From Clostridium scatologenes (lineage in GTDB: Bacteria > Bacillota > Clostridia > Clostridiales > Clostridiaceae), in NCBI RefSeq assembly GCF_000968375.1, contig NZ_CP009933.1, forward strand, positions 2,666,001 to 2,730,000: a DNA stretch of 64,000 bases, read 5' to 3'. Both the position numbers and the translations under genes were made by a program. Within the stretch, counting starts at the first letter, position 1. Each line of letters begins with the position of its first letter. Under the pieces are notes generated by a model. That model was given only the letters and a program-made list of their open reading frames with translations. It did no database searches and was not told the origin of the DNA. Of this stretch, positions 36,509 through 44,550 are shown piece after piece.

Positions 36509-37189
36509 ATGGGACGAAAAGAAAAATTTTTATCATACGAAAAATTAAATGCTATTGAAGACTATTTATCTGGGAAAAGAAGTATATCCCAAATTTGCCG
36601 CGATATGAAGATTTACAATACCTCATTTTATGAATGGCTTCAGAAATATAAGATGTTTGGAGCAGAAGCTTTAACAAACGTAAAGAAAAATAAATATTAT
36701 CCAGAAACCGTAAAGCAGCAGGCTGTTAAAGACTATCTTGATGGTAGAACATCCCTACGTGAAATCTGTAGACAATACGAAATCTCGTCAAATAGTATTC
36801 TCCGTCAATGGATTAAGAAGTATAATGGTCATGAAATGATTAAATCTCACAATATGCGAGGAGATAAAAGTATGACCAAGGGAAGAAAAACAACATTTGA
36901 AGAACGAGTTAATATAGTATCATTTTGTATTGCTAATAACTATAACTATCAAATAGCAGCAGATAAATTTCAGGTTTCTTATCAGCAGGTTTATGCATGG
37001 GTGAAAAAATACGAGGAATATGGCTCCGAGTCATTATCGGATCAACGTGGTAAACGTAAAAGTCCAAACGAAATGAGTGAGACTGAGAAACTTGCTGTGC
37101 AATTAAAACTTCTTGAAGCAGAAAACAATCGATTAAAGATGGAGAATGATTTCCTAAAAAAATTGGACGAAATAGAAAGAAGGCGATAA
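36509..37189 (+). CDS. IS3-family transposase OrfA
   Basis: 226 aa, longer than usual for OrfA (about 90-180 aa). It contains three related helix-turn-helix segments (SISQICRDMKIYNTSFYEWLQKY; SLREICRQYEISSNSILRQWIKKY; NYQIAADKFQVSYQQVYAWVKKY), a short basic segment and a C-terminal leucine-zipper-like coiled coil (KLAVQLKLLEAENNRLKMENDFLKKL) for oligomerisation. This binds the IS ends. A run of seven A residues at 37156-37162 near its end is the likely -1 frameshift site leading into OrfB, so the functional product would be the OrfAB fusion. Confidence 0.9.
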   Translation: MGRKEKFLSYEKLNAIEDYLSGKRSISQICRDMKIYNTSFYEWLQKYKMFGAEALTNVKKNKYYPETVKQQAVKDYLDGRTSLREICRQYEISSNSILRQWIKKYNGHEMIKSHNMRGDKSMTKGRKTTFEERVNIVSFCIANNYNYQIAADKFQVSYQQVYAWVKKYEEYGSESLSDQRGKRKSPNEMSETEKLAVQLKLLEAENNRLKMENDFLKKLDEIERRR

Positions 37190-38076
37190 AAAACGGCTCA
37201 CGCCAAGTTGACAGGTATTTAGCCATAAAAGAACTTCATGAAACGAAAGAATATTCTATAATTAAGTTATGTGAAATAGCCAATGTTGCACGTTCTTCCT
37301 ACTATAAGTGGAATAATAGATTAGAGAGCGAAGCTGATCGAGAAAATGCGATGATTCTTACAATGTTAACACAGCTGAACACTGAAGTCAAAGGCATTTA
37401 TGGGTACAGACGTATGACTATGAATATCAACCGAAAGCTCAATAAACAATATAACCATAAGCGTATTTACCGATTAATGAAATCTGCTGATCTAAGGTCT
37501 GTTATTCGCAAGAAGAGAAAAATGTATGTCCCAAGTACACCACAGATAACTGCTGAAAATGTGCTAAATAGGAATTTCAATGCAGAAAAGCCTAATCAAA
37601 AATGGCTGACAGATGTTACAGAATTCAAATTGACAACTGGGAAGAAAGCTTATCTAAGTGCCATACTGGATCTAGGTGATAGGAGTATTGTCTCTTATGT
37701 TCTTGGGCATTCCAATAACAATCAGCTTGTTTTTGATACCTTTGACTTGGCAGTAACGGCTAATCCAAGTGCGAAGCCACTTTTTCATAGTGATAGAGGA
37801 TTTCAATATACCAATAGGCAGTTTAAAAATAAGCTTGATAGTATTGGGGCTACTCAAAGCATGTCTCGCATTAGCAGATGTATTGATAATGGACCGATGG
37901 AGGGCTTTTGGGGAATAATCAAATCCGAAATGTACTACTTGCAAAAATTTCATACATATGAGCAATTGAAACATGCAATTGATGAGTATATAGATTTTTA
38001 TAATATGAGAAGATTTCAGAAAAACCTAAAAGGTCTGACTCCGATGGAATATCGAACTCAGACCTTAGCAGCTTAA
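37150..38076 (+). CDS. IS3-family transposase OrfB (integrase domain, -1 frame)
   Basis: The frame is open from 37150 without a start codon of its own, overlapping the end of orfA, so it is read by frameshift at the A7 run; a first ATG appears only at 37351. It has the HTH_21 region (SRQVDRYLAIKELHE...ANVARSSYYKWN) and the rve integrase core with catalytic DDE: D in WLTDVTEF, D in FHSDRGFQYT and E in GFWGIIKSEMYY. The three acidic residues and the stop are intact, so the element may still be mobile. Confidence 0.9.
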   Translation, partial: FPKKIGRNRKKAIKNGSRQVDRYLAIKELHETKEYSIIKLCEIANVARSSYYKWNNRLESEADRENAMILTMLTQLNTEVKGIYGYRRMTMNINRKLNKQYNHKRIYRLMKSADLRSVIRKKRKMYVPSTPQITAENVLNRNFNAEKPNQKWLTDVTEFKLTTGKKAYLSAILDLGDRSIVSYVLGHSNNNQLVFDTFDLAVTANPSAKPLFHSDRGFQYTNRQFKNKLDSIGATQSMSRISRCIDNGPMEGFWGIIKSEMYYLQKFHTYEQLKHAIDEYIDFYNMRRFQKNLKGLTPMEYRTQTLAA

Positions 38077-38112
38077 TTTTTAGTTTTTCACCTGTCTACT
38101 TGACAGGGAGCA

Positions 38113-38605
38113 GTTCATCTTCCACACTATTGTGTTTATAATCAATCATAATTACAGGTATACCTGCATCCTTAACTTTTTGTATATTATCACCTTTACG
38201 CAAAAATGCTACATCTGGTTTTGACTTTAACAATTGTTCTATATTAGTGGTTTCACCATTGAATGGATAAGATATATTTTTAAGTTCTGGGTACAGTTTA
38301 ATTGCCCAAGGATAGCTTTTCTTAATAGCTGGAGATGTTGCAACTATTTTGTTGTTTTTACCACTAACTGTAAAAATAACATTACAAAACCCAGGCCAAG
38401 AGGTTGCCACTTTAGTAATTTTTTGAGGAACTTTAACTGAATTTCCATCCATATCTACAATAGTTTTAGTAACTTCCGATTTCTTATTTGAATTTTCTCC
38501 TGAAGATACACTCTTATTTTGACATGCTGTAAGACTTGTAACCAAAATTATACATACAATAATTAGTACTGCAACTAAGTTATTGATTTTTAACTTTTTT
38601 AACAT
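38113..38605 (-). pseudogene. ABC transporter substrate-binding lipoprotein, N-terminal fragment
   Basis: Starts at 38605 with a lipoprotein signal (VAVLIIVCIILVTSLTACQNK; lipobox LTAC) and a binding-protein N-lobe (TIVDMDGNSVKVPQKITKVATSWPG; NIEQLLKSKPDVAFL; IPVIMIDYKH). It runs into the IS, giving a truncated 169-aa frame ending at 38096. The matching C-lobe is at 35832-36446. The operator at 38872-38895 is 267 bp upstream, with a further promoter likely between. Confidence 0.9.
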
Positions 38606-38871
38606 TATTTCACCTTCCTATTTATTTAAATGTACAATACTCTTCTTATATTACCGTGTATTTACCTGTTTCCACTTCTTTTATTTTCATAACAGTGCCA
38701 TAATTCTTTTCAATAACAAATGCATATGACAAATTATTTATTATTTTCCCAACATTTTTTGCTATATTAAAAGTTACAAACAAAAATCTTATGGATAGCT
38801 TTTAACTTAACTTATATTTTTTATTTGAATATGAATTTCCTAAATGTACCAGAAATAAAAAAGTTACAATT

Positions 38872-38895
38872 CGTTATACTAGAATAAATATAACG
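38872..38895. promoter_or_regulatory. ModE-like operator, copy B
   Basis: CGTTAT-N12-ATAACG (extended arms TCGTTATA/TATAACGT). On the minus strand the half-site CGTTATATT places a TATATT -10 box inside the operator, with TTTAAA about 16 nt upstream. The same geometry occurs at 42584-42615. It sits upstream of the interrupted binding-protein gene; the rest of 38606-38959 shows nothing else recognised. Confidence 0.6.
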
Positions 38896-38959
38896 TTTTA
38901 TAACTTTTTTTAAACAAAACTCGTAAATTGTTCAATGTAATTTAATAAATGTTTCTATT

Positions 38960-39991
38960 CTAATCTAAAGTACCACCAAGTTTTGTATAAGTAGTGCCAT
39001 AAAATTGTTGATAAAAATCATCCACTTCTTTTGTTATATCTATATCTTTAAATAATTCAGGATTTGTTTTTGTACTTAACCACATTATTCCTAAAATTGT
39101 TTGCGGACAAGGCATATCCCAGGAACTTATTTTTGAAGGCATTAAATAAACTTTTTTATTTTTTACAGCACTAATATCTTTTAAAGCAGAATTATTAAGG
39201 ACATCTTGAGGCTTCACCCCAGAATATTGTGTAATAATTATTACATCAGGATTCCAGCTAATTAATTGTTCTGCAGATACTTGACTCCATTTATTGCTGC
39301 TTAAGGACCCTGTCACATTTGTTCCTCCAGCTAATTCGATTAATGAATTTTGGAACATATTTTTTCCTGGAGCTAAATATAAACCTCCACCTGCCATATA
39401 TACTTTAGGTCTATTTTTTTGATCTACAACTTTAAGTTTAGTATCAATAAAATTTAACTTTTTAGTATAATACTCCATAAATTCTTCTGATTTCTTTTCT
39501 TTACCAGTAAGTATTCCTAAATCTTTTACAGTTGATTTTAATTCGTCAAGATTTTCTGCACTTACAACAAAAACTTTAATATTAGACTTTTCAAGTTTTG
39601 GTACAATTTCTTTGTTCTTTTTATATATGATAACAAGGTCTGGTTTAGCAGCTATTACTTGTTCAACATTTATATCATTACTAGCAGCTGTTTTACTTGA
39701 ACCTGCTTTTGGTGAAAAAGTTAATGGATTTTTTATAACATTTCCATCTGCACCCAAAATGTTATCTTGCTTATCCAAAGCACATAATATTTGAACTGCT
39801 ATAGGATAGTTAGTTAGTACTTTTTCAGCAGGCTTGGACAACTCTATTTTTCTTTTCATTCCATCAGTAACAGTAATTTTTTTATTGTTATCTGCATTAT
39901 TTGCACTTTGCACCGCTGTTGAGTTCTTGCTGCAAGCTCCAAAAGTACATACAATTAGTACTAAAATTAAAAATTTAGCTATCTTTTTCAT
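38960..39991 (-). CDS. ABC transporter substrate-binding lipoprotein
   Basis: 343 aa. Lipoprotein signal with lipobox FGAC (ILVLIVCTFGACSKNS). Two binding lobes: VTDGMKRKIELSKPAEKVLTN, VEQVIAAKPDLVIIYK, then a long helix (LTGKEKKSEEFMEYYTKKL), KVYMAGGGLYLAPGKNMFQNSLIELAGG, SAEQLISWNPDVIIITQYSG and KKVYLMPSKISSWDMPCPQ. This is the TroA/FecB/BtuF (cluster A) type that feeds FecCD-BtuCD transporters. It lies after the NTPase and ATPase genes on the same strand, 39 bp from the NTPase. The operator context points to an oxyanion such as molybdate or tungstate, or a metal complex; that is inference. Confidence 0.88.
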   Translation of the reverse strand: MKKIAKFLILVLIVCTFGACSKNSTAVQSANNADNNKKITVTDGMKRKIELSKPAEKVLTNYPIAVQILCALDKQDNILGADGNVIKNPLTFSPKAGSSKTAASNDINVEQVIAAKPDLVIIYKKNKEIVPKLEKSNIKVFVVSAENLDELKSTVKDLGILTGKEKKSEEFMEYYTKKLNFIDTKLKVVDQKNRPKVYMAGGGLYLAPGKNMFQNSLIELAGGTNVTGSLSSNKWSQVSAEQLISWNPDVIIITQYSGVKPQDVLNNSALKDISAVKNKKVYLMPSKISSWDMPCPQTILGIMWLSTKTNPELFKDIDITKEVDDFYQQFYGTTYTKLGGTLD

Positions 39992-40030
39992 TTTTTTATT
40001 CTCCCCCTATGATTTTTTAAAATTAAATAA

Positions 40031-40573
40031 TTAACTTTCAACCATAAATTTTTCCTTTAACCTTACATTATTATTTTGCAACATTTGAAGAACTTTATAT
40101 TCTATTGAATCTCTATTATTTTCATCAATTTTAAATACTTGTACATCTTCTCTCTTTGCTATTTTCTGTACAAAGTTTCCATCACATTCTTTTAACACTC
40201 CTATAACAGCCTTATCGCTATTAAGTATTTTAAAAACAGTTTCTTTAAATAATGGAGCTTTTTCTTCCATAAAACCCAATTCATCTAATACTATTAGTTC
40301 TCTATTATCTAAGCTTTTTAATAATATATCTTGAGATATAATATTAAACATATTCATATCAGAATGTAATTCACGTTTTTCTGCATCATAAACTCCAATT
40401 GTATAACTTTCTTCTAAATTATAAAGTGAGTTTACTTTAAATCGTTTGCTTTCCCCCATGAATTCTTTTTCTTGAATAAATCCACCTATGGAACAATCCA
40501 CATTTTTAATGATTTTTTTTAACAATGTAGATTTTCCTATTCCCCTTTCACCAGTAATAAAAATCTTTTTCAT
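40031..40573 (-). CDS. THEP1-type P-loop NTPase
   Basis: 180 aa. Walker A ITGERGIGKST at residues 6-16 and a Walker B-like LIVLDELGFME near residue 94, followed by a helical half; this matches the NTPase_1/THEP1 family (nucleoside triphosphatase, DUF265). In archaea and bacteria related proteins occur in metal or cofactor uptake clusters and may act as chaperone-like or phosphohydrolase enzymes. Here it lies 29 bp after the ATPase gene and 39 bp before the binding protein on the same strand, so it is part of the transport operon. Its exact role is unknown. Confidence 0.78.
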   Translation of the reverse strand: MKKIFITGERGIGKSTLLKKIIKNVDCSIGGFIQEKEFMGESKRFKVNSLYNLEESYTIGVYDAEKRELHSDMNMFNIISQDILLKSLDNRELIVLDELGFMEEKAPLFKETVFKILNSDKAVIGVLKECDGNFVQKIAKREDVQVFKIDENNRDSIEYKVLQMLQNNNVRLKEKFMVES

Positions 40574-40602
40574 AATATGTTAATCCCCTTCCTTTATTAA
40601 AA

Positions 40603-41385
40603 TCAATTGATCATAGGAATACATGCCTTTATTCTATTCCCATTAAAATTAACTGTATTTATTATCTTTACATTAATACCATATGCTTCCTTAAGATTAT
40701 CTTCTGTTACAACTTCATCCACACTACCTACTGTAAACACATTATTTTTTTGCATAAAAGCTACTTTTGTAGAACATAAGAAGGCATGATTGGGATAATG
40801 TGAAGTCATGATAATTGCTAGTCCTCTTTCTGAAAGCTTATTTATCTGTTCTAATACCCTAATCTGATTTCCAAAATCTAAATTTGAAGTTGGTTCATCC
40901 ATTATAAGTATCTTAGGATCTTGAGCAAGAGCTCTTGCAATTAGAACCATTTGTCTTTCTCCACCACTTATTTCTGTATATATCTTATCTCTTAAATAAT
41001 CTATTTTTAAATCCTTTAAAGCTCTTTCTACAATATTCCTATCTTCCTTGCTTGGAGAAGAAAACATTGAAAGATGTGCAGTCCTCCCCATTAATACCAC
41101 ATCAAAAACTTTAAATGGAAATGGAGGAGTATGAGATTGAGGAACATAACCAATAATTTTGGCCAATTGTTTTCTGGAACAACTATGTATATTTTTTCCA
41201 TCTATCAATATTTCTCCACCTTTTAATTTCAAAAAACCCAATATAGTTTTAAAAAAAGTAGTCTTACCAACACCATTAGGTCCTAATAAACATAAAATTT
41301 CTCCTGAACTTACATTCATGGATATGTCATTTACAACATTGTTTTTTCCATACCCACAAACTGCATTTTTAATCTCTAACTTCAT
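40603..41385 (-). CDS. ABC transporter ATPase (FecE/BtuD type)
   Basis: 260 aa from the ATG at 41385, which overlaps the permease stop as ATGA and has AAGGAG at 9 nt; an ATG at 41391 is too close to that SD. Walker A GPNGVGKT, Q-loop VPQSH, signature ISGGERQMVLI, Walker B ILIMDEPTSNLD and H-loop MTSHYP are intact. It powers uptake by the FecCD permease encoded just upstream. The coupled start suggests fixed stoichiometry. Iron-siderophore, cobalamin and molybdate (MolC) transporters all use this ATPase type. Confidence 0.94.
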   Translation of the reverse strand: MKLEIKNAVCGYGKNNVVNDISMNVSSGEILCLLGPNGVGKTTFFKTILGFLKLKGGEILIDGKNIHSCSRKQLAKIIGYVPQSHTPPFPFKVFDVVLMGRTAHLSMFSSPSKEDRNIVERALKDLKIDYLRDKIYTEISGGERQMVLIARALAQDPKILIMDEPTSNLDFGNQIRVLEQINKLSERGLAIIMTSHYPNHAFLCSTKVAFMQKNNVFTVGSVDEVVTEDNLKEAYGINVKIINTVNFNGNRIKACIPMIN

Positions 41386-42467
41386 ATCCATCCTCTCCTT
41401 CCTTTAACTAGAAGGTAAATAAAAAAAGGTGCTCCTATTAATGATGTTAAAATTCCCAAAGGAATTTCTATAGAAAATGCACAACGGGCTACATCATCAA
41501 CTAATAAAAGGAAAGTGGCTCCTATAAGTAACGAACTAGGCAGCAATACTTTAAAATCAGGGCCAACAATCATCCTAGCTATATGAGGTATTACAAGACC
41601 TATCCAACCAATCATACCGCTGATTGATACAGCAGCTGCTGTCATTAAAGTTGAACAAAGAATTGTAATTAATCTTAATTTTGAAGTATCAATCCCTAAA
41701 GACTTGGCCTCTTCATCTCCAAATGAAAGTACATTAAACTTCCACCTTAATAAAATTAAAGGTATAACACCTATAATCATTGGCAGCAATAATATTTCTA
41801 TATCCTTCATGGTAACAGAGGACAATCCTCCCATAAGATAAAAGGTTATAAGTGGAAGTTTTTCATATGGATCTGCCACATATTTTGTAATTGAAATAAA
41901 CGATGTAAACAAAGCTGCAACAACCATACCAGTAAGCACAAGCAATAACGTAGCATTATTACCTTTAGTTATTATGGCACTTATTGAATATGTTATTATT
42001 ACTGCTATAAGTCCAAATAAAAATGCAGAAATTTGTATACCTAAACCATTAAACGACAAAAGAATTCCAAGTGCTGCACCAAATCCAGCACCAGCAGAAG
42101 CCCCAAGTATATCTGGAGATACCATTGGATTTCTAAATAACCCTTGATATGTAGCTCCAGACACAGATAAAGCTGCTCCAACCATTAAGGCAGACAATAT
42201 TCTAGGAGCTCTAACATTAAAAAGTACTGTTTCAATAGTACTATTTTGTGTTGCACTATACCCAAAAATTTTTGATGATACAACATTAAAAAACTGTGGT
42301 AATGATATGGAATATCTTCCAATAGTTAAGGAAATTAGAATAGTCACTATAGGTAAAATAGCTATTACAATCATAATACAAGTTATTTTTCTTTCTTCCA
42401 ATTTTCTTTTATGATTTTCTAATCTTAAATTTTCTGATGAATCATTTATTGTTAATGGCTCTGACAC
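41382..42467 (-). CDS. FecCD/BtuC-type ABC permease
   Basis: 361 aa with about ten hydrophobic helices. Family signatures: APRILSALMVGAALSVSGATYQGLFRNPMVSPDILGASAGAGFGAALGILL in the first half and VSISGMIGWIGLVIPHIARMIVGPDFKVLLPSSLLIGA near the end. It forms a dimeric channel with the ATPase encoded downstream. The N-terminal 30 residues are unusually charged. The gene is first in the operon, transcribed from the ModE-like operator/promoter at 42584-42631. Metal-chelate or molybdate/tungstate import are the likely options. Confidence 0.94.
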   Translation of the reverse strand: MSEPLTINDSSENLRLENHKRKLEERKITCIMIVIAILPIVTILISLTIGRYSISLPQFFNVVSSKIFGYSATQNSTIETVLFNVRAPRILSALMVGAALSVSGATYQGLFRNPMVSPDILGASAGAGFGAALGILLSFNGLGIQISAFLFGLIAVIITYSISAIITKGNNATLLLVLTGMVVAALFTSFISITKYVADPYEKLPLITFYLMGGLSSVTMKDIEILLLPMIIGVIPLILLRWKFNVLSFGDEEAKSLGIDTSKLRLITILCSTLMTAAAVSISGMIGWIGLVIPHIARMIVGPDFKVLLPSSLLIGATFLLLVDDVARCAFSIEIPLGILTSLIGAPFFIYLLVKGRRGWI

Positions 42468-42583
42468 TTACTTTTCCTCCTCTTCAACTATAATTACTTA
42501 AATTTTAAAATTATGTAAAAAATATTGTTACTTAAATAATTCTAAATTTCACTAAATAGACCATAAAAGTGTAGATTTATCAT

Positions 42584-42631
42584 AAATCGTTATGTTATTA
42601 TAAGTATAACGATTTCTTGTGTTATTGTAAA
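42584..42631. promoter_or_regulatory. ModE-like operator, copy A, and the divergent promoter of the ABC operon
   Basis: Perfect 10-bp arms AAATCGTTAT (42584-42593) and ATAACGATTT (42606-42615), 12-nt spacer; core CGTTAT-N12-ATAACG. The minus-strand promoter TTTACA (42626-42631), 17 nt, TATACT (42603-42608) has its -10 inside the operator. It lies between the divergent permease operon and the plus-strand binding protein, so one repressor could control both. Confidence 0.7.
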
Positions 42632-42723
42632 CACAATTTTCTTGATATTGCAATAGATTCCATACTGATTTTAGCAGCATAATATCTGCTGTTACTAATT
42701 TTTTTTAAAAGGATGTGTTACCT

Positions 42724-43815
42724 ATGAAAAAAAACTTAAAATCTATGCTTGTCATTATTTTATCAATCGTTTTTTTACTAGTTGGCTGCAGTAGTAGTAA
42801 AACTTCAAAAGAAACAAGTGAAAAAAGTGGACAAACAAAAACAATTACTGATTCTGCTGGAAAAAAAGTCACTATACCTTCTAATATACAAAAAATTGGA
42901 GATGCATGGCAGGCACATAATGAAGTTTTATGTATTTTAGGTGCTGGAGATAAAATTGTATCAACGATTCTTACTGAAAAAGGAAGACCATGGCTATATA
43001 CAGTAAATCCTAAAATGAAAAATGCATTAACAGTGTTTACTTCAGATAGTGTGAATACAGAAGAACTTGTAAAAACAAAACCTGATATAGTATTTATGCC
43101 TTTAAATGATAAAAATGCAAAAAAAGTATCAGATTTAGGTATTCCTGTCGTTCAATTAAATTTTACTGATTTCAAAAGTTTAAAGGAATGTATTAAACTT
43201 ACAGGTGATATTCTTGGAGAAGATAGCAAAAAAAGAGCAGATGCTTACATATCATATTTAGATAATAAGCTTAATACTATAACCAGTGTAACATCAAAAA
43301 TACCTAAAGAACAAAGGCCTAAAGTACTTCATGTGACTTCTCTTTCTCCATTAACTGTAGATGGTAGTAACACAATAATTGATGCATGGATAGATACAGC
43401 TGGTGGCGTAAATGCAGCCTCAGAAGTAAAGGGAAACAATAAACAAGTATCTATGGAACAAGTACTAAAATGGAATCCTGATATTGTAATATTAAGTAGT
43501 AATACGCTTATGAAATTAAATAATGGCAAAAAAAGCATAGACAAATTATTAACTGATCAATCATGGCAAAAAGTAAACGCTGTGAAGACATCGAAAGTTT
43601 ATTTCAATCCAGATGGAGCTTTTTACTGGGATAGATATAGTGCAGAAGAAGCATTGCAAATTCAATGGGCTGCAAAAATTATAAATCCAGATAAATTTGC
43701 TAACATAGATATAATTAAAGAAACAAGAAACTTTTACAAGACATTTCTAAATTACGATCTTTCAGAAGAAGAAGCTAATAGAATAATCAATGATGATGAT
43801 CCAGTTTCTAAATAA
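42724..43815 (+). CDS. ABC transporter substrate-binding lipoprotein
   Basis: 363 aa. Start at ATG 42724 (MKKNLKSML), AAAGGA about 10 nt upstream; the GTG at 42715 lies in that leader. Lipoprotein signal with lipobox LVGC. The lobes (TITDSAGKKVTIPSNIQKIGDAW; VNTEELVKTKPDIVFM; VSMEQVLKWNPDIVILSSN; KVYFNPDGAFYWDRYSAEEALQIQWAAKI) closely resemble those of the split gene at 35832-38605, so the two are probably paralogues. It is divergent from the permease operon and shares its operator, so it likely supplies the same transporter. Ends at the hairpin at 43826-43853. Confidence 0.9.
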   Translation: MKKNLKSMLVIILSIVFLLVGCSSSKTSKETSEKSGQTKTITDSAGKKVTIPSNIQKIGDAWQAHNEVLCILGAGDKIVSTILTEKGRPWLYTVNPKMKNALTVFTSDSVNTEELVKTKPDIVFMPLNDKNAKKVSDLGIPVVQLNFTDFKSLKECIKLTGDILGEDSKKRADAYISYLDNKLNTITSVTSKIPKEQRPKVLHVTSLSPLTVDGSNTIIDAWIDTAGGVNAASEVKGNNKQVSMEQVLKWNPDIVILSSNTLMKLNNGKKSIDKLLTDQSWQKVNAVKTSKVYFNPDGAFYWDRYSAEEALQIQWAAKIINPDKFANIDIIKETRNFYKTFLNYDLSEEEANRIINDDDPVSK

Positions 43816-43825
43816 CTTTAAAATA

Positions 43826-43853
43826 AAAAGCTGAAGGACTACCTTCAGCTTTT
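43826..43853. terminator. Bidirectional terminator
   Basis: AAAAGCTGAAGG-acta-CCTTCAGCTTTT, 12-bp perfect stem between the plus-strand binding protein and the minus-strand spoVA operon. Confidence 0.85.
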
Positions 43854-43860
43854 ATGTAAA

Positions 43861-44067
43861 TTAACATTGCTTATATTGGGGTTCTTGTTCTTGAATATAT
43901 TCTTGTCTTCCCTTTAAAACCTCGAGAGCACTATCAAGGTTTTTAGCTATTTGTTGAAAGTCCTGTTTTGCAGATTTATCTTCAGTTTCAAGCGCAAATG
44001 TTTTCATTGTAGCAGCAGCACTTTGTATTCCTGCAATTGCTTGTTGCATTTGAGTTCCTACTGTCAT
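43861..44067 (-). CDS. DUF1657 small protein (spoVA operon, distal copy)
   Basis: 68 aa, MTVGTQMQQAIAGIQSAAATMKTFALETEDKSAKQDFQQIAKNLDSALEVLKGRQEYIQEQEPQYKQC. All-helical, soluble, with the DUF1657 ending EPQYK. It is the last gene of the operon and a paralogue of the first gene (46923-47129), sharing the MTV start, TL/FALE...D pattern and the QYR/QYK end. SD AAGGAGG. DUF1657 proteins occur almost only in spoVA2mob-type operons of endospore formers; their role is unknown but probably linked to spore membranes. Confidence 0.85.
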   Translation of the reverse strand: MTVGTQMQQAIAGIQSAAATMKTFALETEDKSAKQDFQQIAKNLDSALEVLKGRQEYIQEQEPQYKQC

Positions 44068-44177
44068 TTTATCACCTCCTTTGCGTAAAGTTTTTTACTC
44101 AATTTTTACGGTTTGAGCATAATTGGACGCAATACTTTTATATTAAATCAAAACTTTGTATGTGCAAAAATACTTAC

Positions 44178-44531
44178 TTATCCTTTAGGTTTAAATATTA
44201 AAGCTCCTATAAAACCAAATATAATTGCTGCAGAAATACCTGTACTGGTAATTTCAAAAGTTCCAGTAAGTACACCAATAATTCCATCTCTTTCTGCTTC
44301 CATAATGGCACCCTTTACTAAAGAATTTCCAAAGCTCATTATAGGTACAGAAGCTCCTGCTCCTGCAAATTTAATCAAAGGATCGTATAAGCCTAAACCT
44401 CCTAATATTGCTCCTACAACTACTAAAGTAGTTGTAGTATGTGCAGGTGTAAGTTTAAATACATCCATCATAATTTGACCTATTACACATATACCACCAC
44501 CTACTATAAATGCCCACATGAATTTTTCCAT
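44178..44531 (-). CDS. spoVAE: Stage V sporulation protein AEb
   Basis: 117 aa with three or four hydrophobic helices: FMWAFIVGGGICVIGQIMMD, VVVGAILGGLGLYDPLIKFAGAGASVPIMSFGNSLVKGA and AAIIFGFIGALIF. This is SpoVAEb, membrane component of the dipicolinic acid channel of the spore inner membrane, working with SpoVAC and SpoVAD. SD GAAGGG. Spacing to spoVAD is 19 bp. Expression is expected in the forespore under SigG, though I could not see a convincing SigG promoter upstream of the operon. Confidence 0.92.
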   Translation of the reverse strand: MEKFMWAFIVGGGICVIGQIMMDVFKLTPAHTTTTLVVVGAILGGLGLYDPLIKFAGAGASVPIMSFGNSLVKGAIMEAERDGIIGVLTGTFEITSTGISAAIIFGFIGALIFKPKG

Positions 44532-44550
44532 ATATTATTCACCCTTCTTT

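Larger units (their letters stand above)
36447..38112 (+). mobile_element. IS3-family (IS150-like) insertion sequence, 1.67 kb
   Basis: Terminal inverted repeats start TGCTCCCT at both ends (36447-36475 and 38084-38112), with 24 of 29 bases matching and the common core AGTAGACAG. It contains orfA and, in the -1 frame, orfB with a DDE integrase domain. It interrupts a lipoprotein gene. The bases flanking the two ends do not show an obvious duplicated target site. Confidence 0.93.

Noticed and set aside
36440..38120. Target-site duplication of the IS3 element
   Set aside because: The bases flanking the two terminal repeats do not match for 2-5 nt, so none is claimed.
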